Part shown: piece by piece, positions 15,986-17,984 of the stretch
How the letters are laid out: the number at the start of each line of letters is the position of its first letter
How positions within the stretch are numbered: the stretch's first letter is position 1
Assembly: GCA_900756945.1 (NCBI GenBank)
Contig: CAAELZ010000035.1
Coordinates: forward strand, 1-17,984
DNA: 17,984 nucleotides
Reading direction: 5' to 3'
Source: an uncultured Collinsella sp.
GTDB lineage: Bacteria; Actinomycetota; Coriobacteriia; Coriobacteriales; Coriobacteriaceae
The notes under the pieces: generated by a model
Databases searched by the model: none
Told to the model about the DNA's origin: nothing
Seen by the model: only the letters and a program-made list of their open reading frames with translations
Translations under genes and position numbers: made by a program

Positions 15986-17200
15986 ATGACGGCGGCATCC
16001 AACAATTCAATGCAACTTGAGGGAAAAACGATCCTGCTGGGCATTACCGGCGGGATCGCCGCCTATAAGTCGTGCAATATCGTGCGCCTGCTGCAAAAGC
16101 GCGGCGCACGTGTCAAAGTCGTTATGAGCGAGCATGCCACGGAGTTCGTGGGCCCGCTCACGTTCCGCGCGCTCACCAATGAGCCGGTCGCGGTTGGGCT
16201 ATTCGACGACCCGTCTGACCCCATCCACCATATCTCGCTGGCGCAGGAGCCCGATCTGGTGGTCGTGGCGCCCGCGACGGCCAATATCATCGCCAAGATG
16301 GCCAACGGCATCGCCGACGACCTCATCTCCACCACGCTGCTTGCCACGCCGCGCCCCATCGTGATCGCACCGGCCATGAACAATGGCATGTGGAAGGCAC
16401 CGGCCACACAGGCCAACATGGCCACGTTACGCGACCGCGGCGTTCACGTGGTGGGACCCGGCAGCGGCTACCTTGCGTGCGGCGACGTGGACACGGGCCG
16501 CATGAGCGAGCCCGAGGACATCGTCGAGGCTGTCTGTGAGGTGCTCAACCCCGTGCCGCAAGACCTGACGGGCAAGCGCATCGTCATCACCGCCGGCCCC
16601 ACGCACGAGCCGATCGACCCGGTGCGATTCATTGGCAACCGTTCTTCGGGCAAGATGGGCATCGCCCTGGCGGGGGAGGCCGCACGTCGCGGTGCCGCCG
16701 TCACGCTCGTGCTGGGACCGACATCGCTCGATGTTCCCCGCGGTGTGGAGTGCGTGCACGTACAGACCGCCTCAGAAATGCTCAAGGCAGCGCTGAGCGC
16801 CTTCCAGACGGCCGACGCGGCCATTTGCGCCGCCGCCGTCGCCGACTACACGCCGGCGGCCCCGGCGGACCATAAACTCAAAAAGGCCAACGAGCGCCTG
16901 GATCGAATCGAGCTCGTCGAGACCGTTGACATCTTGGCCGAACTTTCACGCCAAAAGGGCGATCGCCTCGTAATCGGCTTTGCAGCCGAGACTGATAACG
17001 TCGTCGAGTACGCCGAGCGCAAATTGACCCGCAAAGGCTGCGATGCCATTATTGCCAACGATGTCTCACGCGCCGATTCGGGCTTTGGAACCGACACCAA
17101 CAAGGCTTGGATCGTGAGCATAGCGGGTACGCAAGAACTACCCGTACTAACAAAACCCCAGCTCGCAGATACAATTTTGGACTTGCTTCAAAATTTGTAA
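15986..17200 (+). CDS. coaBC: Bifunctional phosphopantothenoylcysteine decarboxylase / phosphopantothenate-cysteine ligase
   Basis: CoaBC catalyses two steps of coenzyme A synthesis: ligation of cysteine to 4'-phosphopantothenate, then FMN-dependent decarboxylation to phosphopantetheine. The CoaC half has ITGGIAAYK (20-28), the catalytic His (H82 in HHISLA), PAMN with N132, and C165 in GYLACGDVDTGRM. The CoaB half begins near residue 190 with RIVITAGPTHEPIDPVRFIGNRSSGKMG and includes KLKK (297-300) and IGFAAET. The 404-residue length is typical of the fused form. It begins 2 nt after the zinc-ribbon gene with AAGGA upstream and is the last protein gene of the run; no terminator lies between it and tRNA-Pro, so the terminator after the tRNA may serve both. 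Confidence 0.97.
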   Translation: MTAASNNSMQLEGKTILLGITGGIAAYKSCNIVRLLQKRGARVKVVMSEHATEFVGPLTFRALTNEPVAVGLFDDPSDPIHHISLAQEPDLVVVAPATANIIAKMANGIADDLISTTLLATPRPIVIAPAMNNGMWKAPATQANMATLRDRGVHVVGPGSGYLACGDVDTGRMSEPEDIVEAVCEVLNPVPQDLTGKRIVITAGPTHEPIDPVRFIGNRSSGKMGIALAGEAARRGAAVTLVLGPTSLDVPRGVECVHVQTASEMLKAALSAFQTADAAICAAAVADYTPAAPADHKLKKANERLDRIELVETVDILAELSRQKGDRLVIGFAAETDNVVEYAERKLTRKGCDAIIANDVSRADSGFGTDTNKAWIVSIAGTQELPVLTKPQLADTILDLLQNL

Positions 17201-17208
17201 AAAAGTTC

Positions 17209-17238
17209 TTGCACAAGGACAAAGTTTCGGGTTAATAT
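17209..17238 (+). promoter_or_regulatory. Probable promoter of tRNA-Pro
   Basis: TTGCAC (17209-17214) and TAATAT (17233-17238) are separated by 18 nt in an AT-rich stretch just after the coaBC stop. TATACT at 17236-17241 is an alternative -10 but would need a 21-nt spacer. The start would be about 35 nt before the mature tRNA, giving a short leader. Confidence 0.6.
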
Positions 17239-17280
17239 ACTCCCTGTTGCGAGCGAGAGCAGAGCAACAAACAAAAGCTT

Positions 17281-17357
<77 letters not shown>

Positions 17358-17366
17358 GAAGTTTGC

Positions 17367-17396
17367 AGGTCAGGCACTTAGTGCCTGACCTTTTTT
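17367..17396 (+). terminator. Intrinsic terminator after tRNA-Pro
   Basis: A perfect 11-bp stem (17367-17377 with 17381-17391) with loop TTA is followed by a run of T residues to 17396. It lies 9 nt after the tRNA 3' end and is the only strong terminator downstream of the long gene run. Confidence 0.93.
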
Positions 17397-17399
17397 GTT

Positions 17400-17415
17400 T
17401 TAAGCAATTGCTTAA
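17400..17415. repeat. 16-bp perfect palindrome
   Basis: TTAAGCAATTGCTTAA is a perfect dyad just after the tRNA-Pro terminator. Its half-site core TAAGCAA recurs at 17423-17429. The layout resembles an operator, but no promoter or gene start is close by, so it may be chance in AT-rich DNA. Confidence 0.5.
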
Positions 17416-17443
17416 TTTTCAGTAAGCAACAGGGTGCCAAAAA

Positions 17444-17535
17444 TCTACCTACGCGATAATCGCCTTTTGCGGCTACTTGCGCGTTTTGCACGCGCTTGAG
17501 CCGATTTATTAACGCGACATGATTCTACATACGCG
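17444..17535 (+). repeat. Pair of short direct repeats
   Basis: TCTACCTACGCG (17444-17455) and TCTACATACGCG (17524-17535) match at 11 of 12 positions with starts 80 nt apart. A third ACGCG occurs between them in TTATTAACGCGACATG. They could be remnants of an interspersed repeat or binding sites. Confidence 0.4.
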
Positions 17536-17702
17536 CAGCAGGTACACGCCGAGAAAGGGCTGCATTTATCGCGGCGATTAACACAGATATAGCGACTATA
17601 ACGGACAAGCGTGTCGCTGTATTTATTCCAGTAGTTCACTTGATCGGTGGACGAGTGGGCTGTTGCAGCGAAATGCCAAGCAGGATGAGCTCTACACGAG
17701 GA

Positions 17703-17750
17703 CCCCGCAGGGTAATGGCGGGGGAGTGCGGCGGGCGCTCTGAGAGCCGC
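17703..17750. other. GC-rich double-hairpin segment
   Basis: Two inverted repeats follow each other: a 6-bp one (17703-17708 with 17718-17723, 9-nt loop) and a 5-bp one (17728-17732 with 17746-17750). No T run follows on either strand. The segment could be part of a small structured RNA or an old repeat; I recognise no RNA family. Confidence 0.3.
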
Positions 17751-17817
17751 TGTATGAACCCATGTCTCCTTAACTCGATAATTTGTGTTTCAAGCCACGA
17801 ATCGGTCGAGCAATTGC

Positions 17818-17850
17818 CAAAAGAACGGCCCATGCAGGATTGCACGGGCC
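17818..17850 (-). terminator. Probable terminator of the minus-strand gene
   Basis: A 10-bp inverted repeat (17827-17836 with 17841-17850, one G:T wobble when read on the minus strand, 4-nt loop) is followed on the minus strand by GTTCTTTT. It lies 21 nt after the stop codon of the minus-strand gene, as expected. The U run is interrupted, so it is a moderate-strength candidate. Confidence 0.7.
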
Positions 17851-17871
17851 TTACATCAGATCAAATTTGAG

Positions 17872-17984
17872 CTAGAAGCACCAAGCGGGGCAGACGCAAC
17901 ACCATCTCGTCGCGGCCTCGGCGAGCGACATATCGCAGTCGAGGTAGACATCGAGGAAATCGTCAGATCCCGCACAGGGGGACC
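17872..17984 (-). CDS. C-terminal end of an unknown minus-strand protein (partial)
   Basis: The minus-strand frame is open from the window edge to a TAG at 17872-17874, giving the last 36 residues of a protein that starts outside the window. The codons carry the strong third-position GC bias of the neighbouring genes, and a terminator-like hairpin follows the stop, which together support a real gene. The visible tail includes DDFLDVYLDCDMSLAEAA and ends with a Cys/Trp-rich WCCVCPAWCF. I do not recognise the family. It is convergent with the tRNA-Pro transcript. Confidence 0.55.
   Translation of the reverse strand, partial: SPCAGSDDFLDVYLDCDMSLAEAATRWCCVCPAWCF

Larger units (their letters stand above)
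17397..17826. other. Intergenic region without a convincing gene
   Basis: About 475 nt separate the tRNA-Pro terminator from the end of the minus-strand gene. The first 240 nt are clearly more AT-rich than the coding DNA and hold a palindrome and short repeats; 17700-17750 is GC-rich with hairpins. Short open frames exist on both strands (for example 17445-17639 minus, 17640-17870 plus, 17636-17845 minus), but none has a good ribosome-binding site, a recognisable motif or the GC3 bias of the neighbours, and one runs through a terminator hairpin. The tRNA 3' sequence is not repeated here, so there is no sign of an integration site. Confidence 0.6.

Noticed and set aside
17692..17763. Minus-strand 23-codon frame with AAGGAG upstream
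   Set aside because: The Shine-Dalgarno is only 2 nt from the ATG, too close for normal initiation, and the frame crosses the GC-rich hairpins.
17445..17870. Short frames on both strands after tRNA-Pro
   Set aside because: They overlap each other, lack good ribosome-binding sites and GC3 bias, have no known motifs, and one begins inside the terminator hairpin of the minus-strand gene.

Overview
The window looks like chromosomal DNA from a high-GC actinobacterium of the class Coriobacteriia, most likely Collinsella or a close relative. This is an inference from strong GC bias at third codon positions, good Shine-Dalgarno sites, the general character of the proteins and the gene order. No 16S rRNA or other direct taxonomic marker is present. 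Almost everything is housekeeping. I see no CRISPR array, insertion sequence, prophage or defence island.

Layout. (1) Positions 1-74 hold the 3' end of a tRNA (probably tRNA-Ala) and its intrinsic terminator. (2) Positions 106-3115 hold three tightly packed plus-strand genes: an ABC-F ATPase, a small two-helix membrane protein and an M50/site-2-protease-family metalloprotease. (3) After an 84-nt gap with two small hairpins, a long co-directional run begins at 3200 and ends at 17200: scpA, scpB, rluB-type pseudouridine synthase, cmk, plsC-like acyltransferase, ispH, a PDZ/radical SAM/DUF512 protein, der, plsY, gpsA, rpe, a NifS/IscS-type cysteine desulfurase, a Nif3-family protein, a coiled-coil zinc-ribbon protein and coaBC. 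Gaps are 2-18 nt or short overlaps, except 66 nt before cmk, so one or two long operons are likely. (4) A complete tRNA-Pro(GGG) with its own promoter and a strong terminator follows. (5) About 475 nt without a convincing gene (17397-17871) contain a 16-bp palindrome, short direct repeats and a GC-rich hairpin segment. (6) The last 113 nt hold the C-terminal end of a convergent minus-strand gene of unknown function, followed by a hairpin that fits its terminator.

How the genes fit together. ScpA and ScpB serve chromosome condensation with SMC. RluB-type, Der and ABC-F proteins act on ribosomes. Cmk supplies CDP/dCDP. GpsA, PlsY and PlsC are three steps of phosphatidic acid synthesis (glycerol-3-phosphate, first acylation, second acylation). 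IspH ends the MEP isoprenoid pathway and carries an Fe-S cluster. Rpe belongs to the pentose phosphate pathway. The cysteine desulfurase, Nif3, zinc-ribbon and CoaBC genes are joined by ATGA overlaps or a 2-nt gap and look translationally coupled. The points most worth a second look are an Asp-to-Glu change in the catalytic motif of the acyltransferase, a zinc ribbon that lacks one expected cysteine, the uncharacterised DUF512 radical SAM protein, and the unexplained intergenic stretch after tRNA-Pro.
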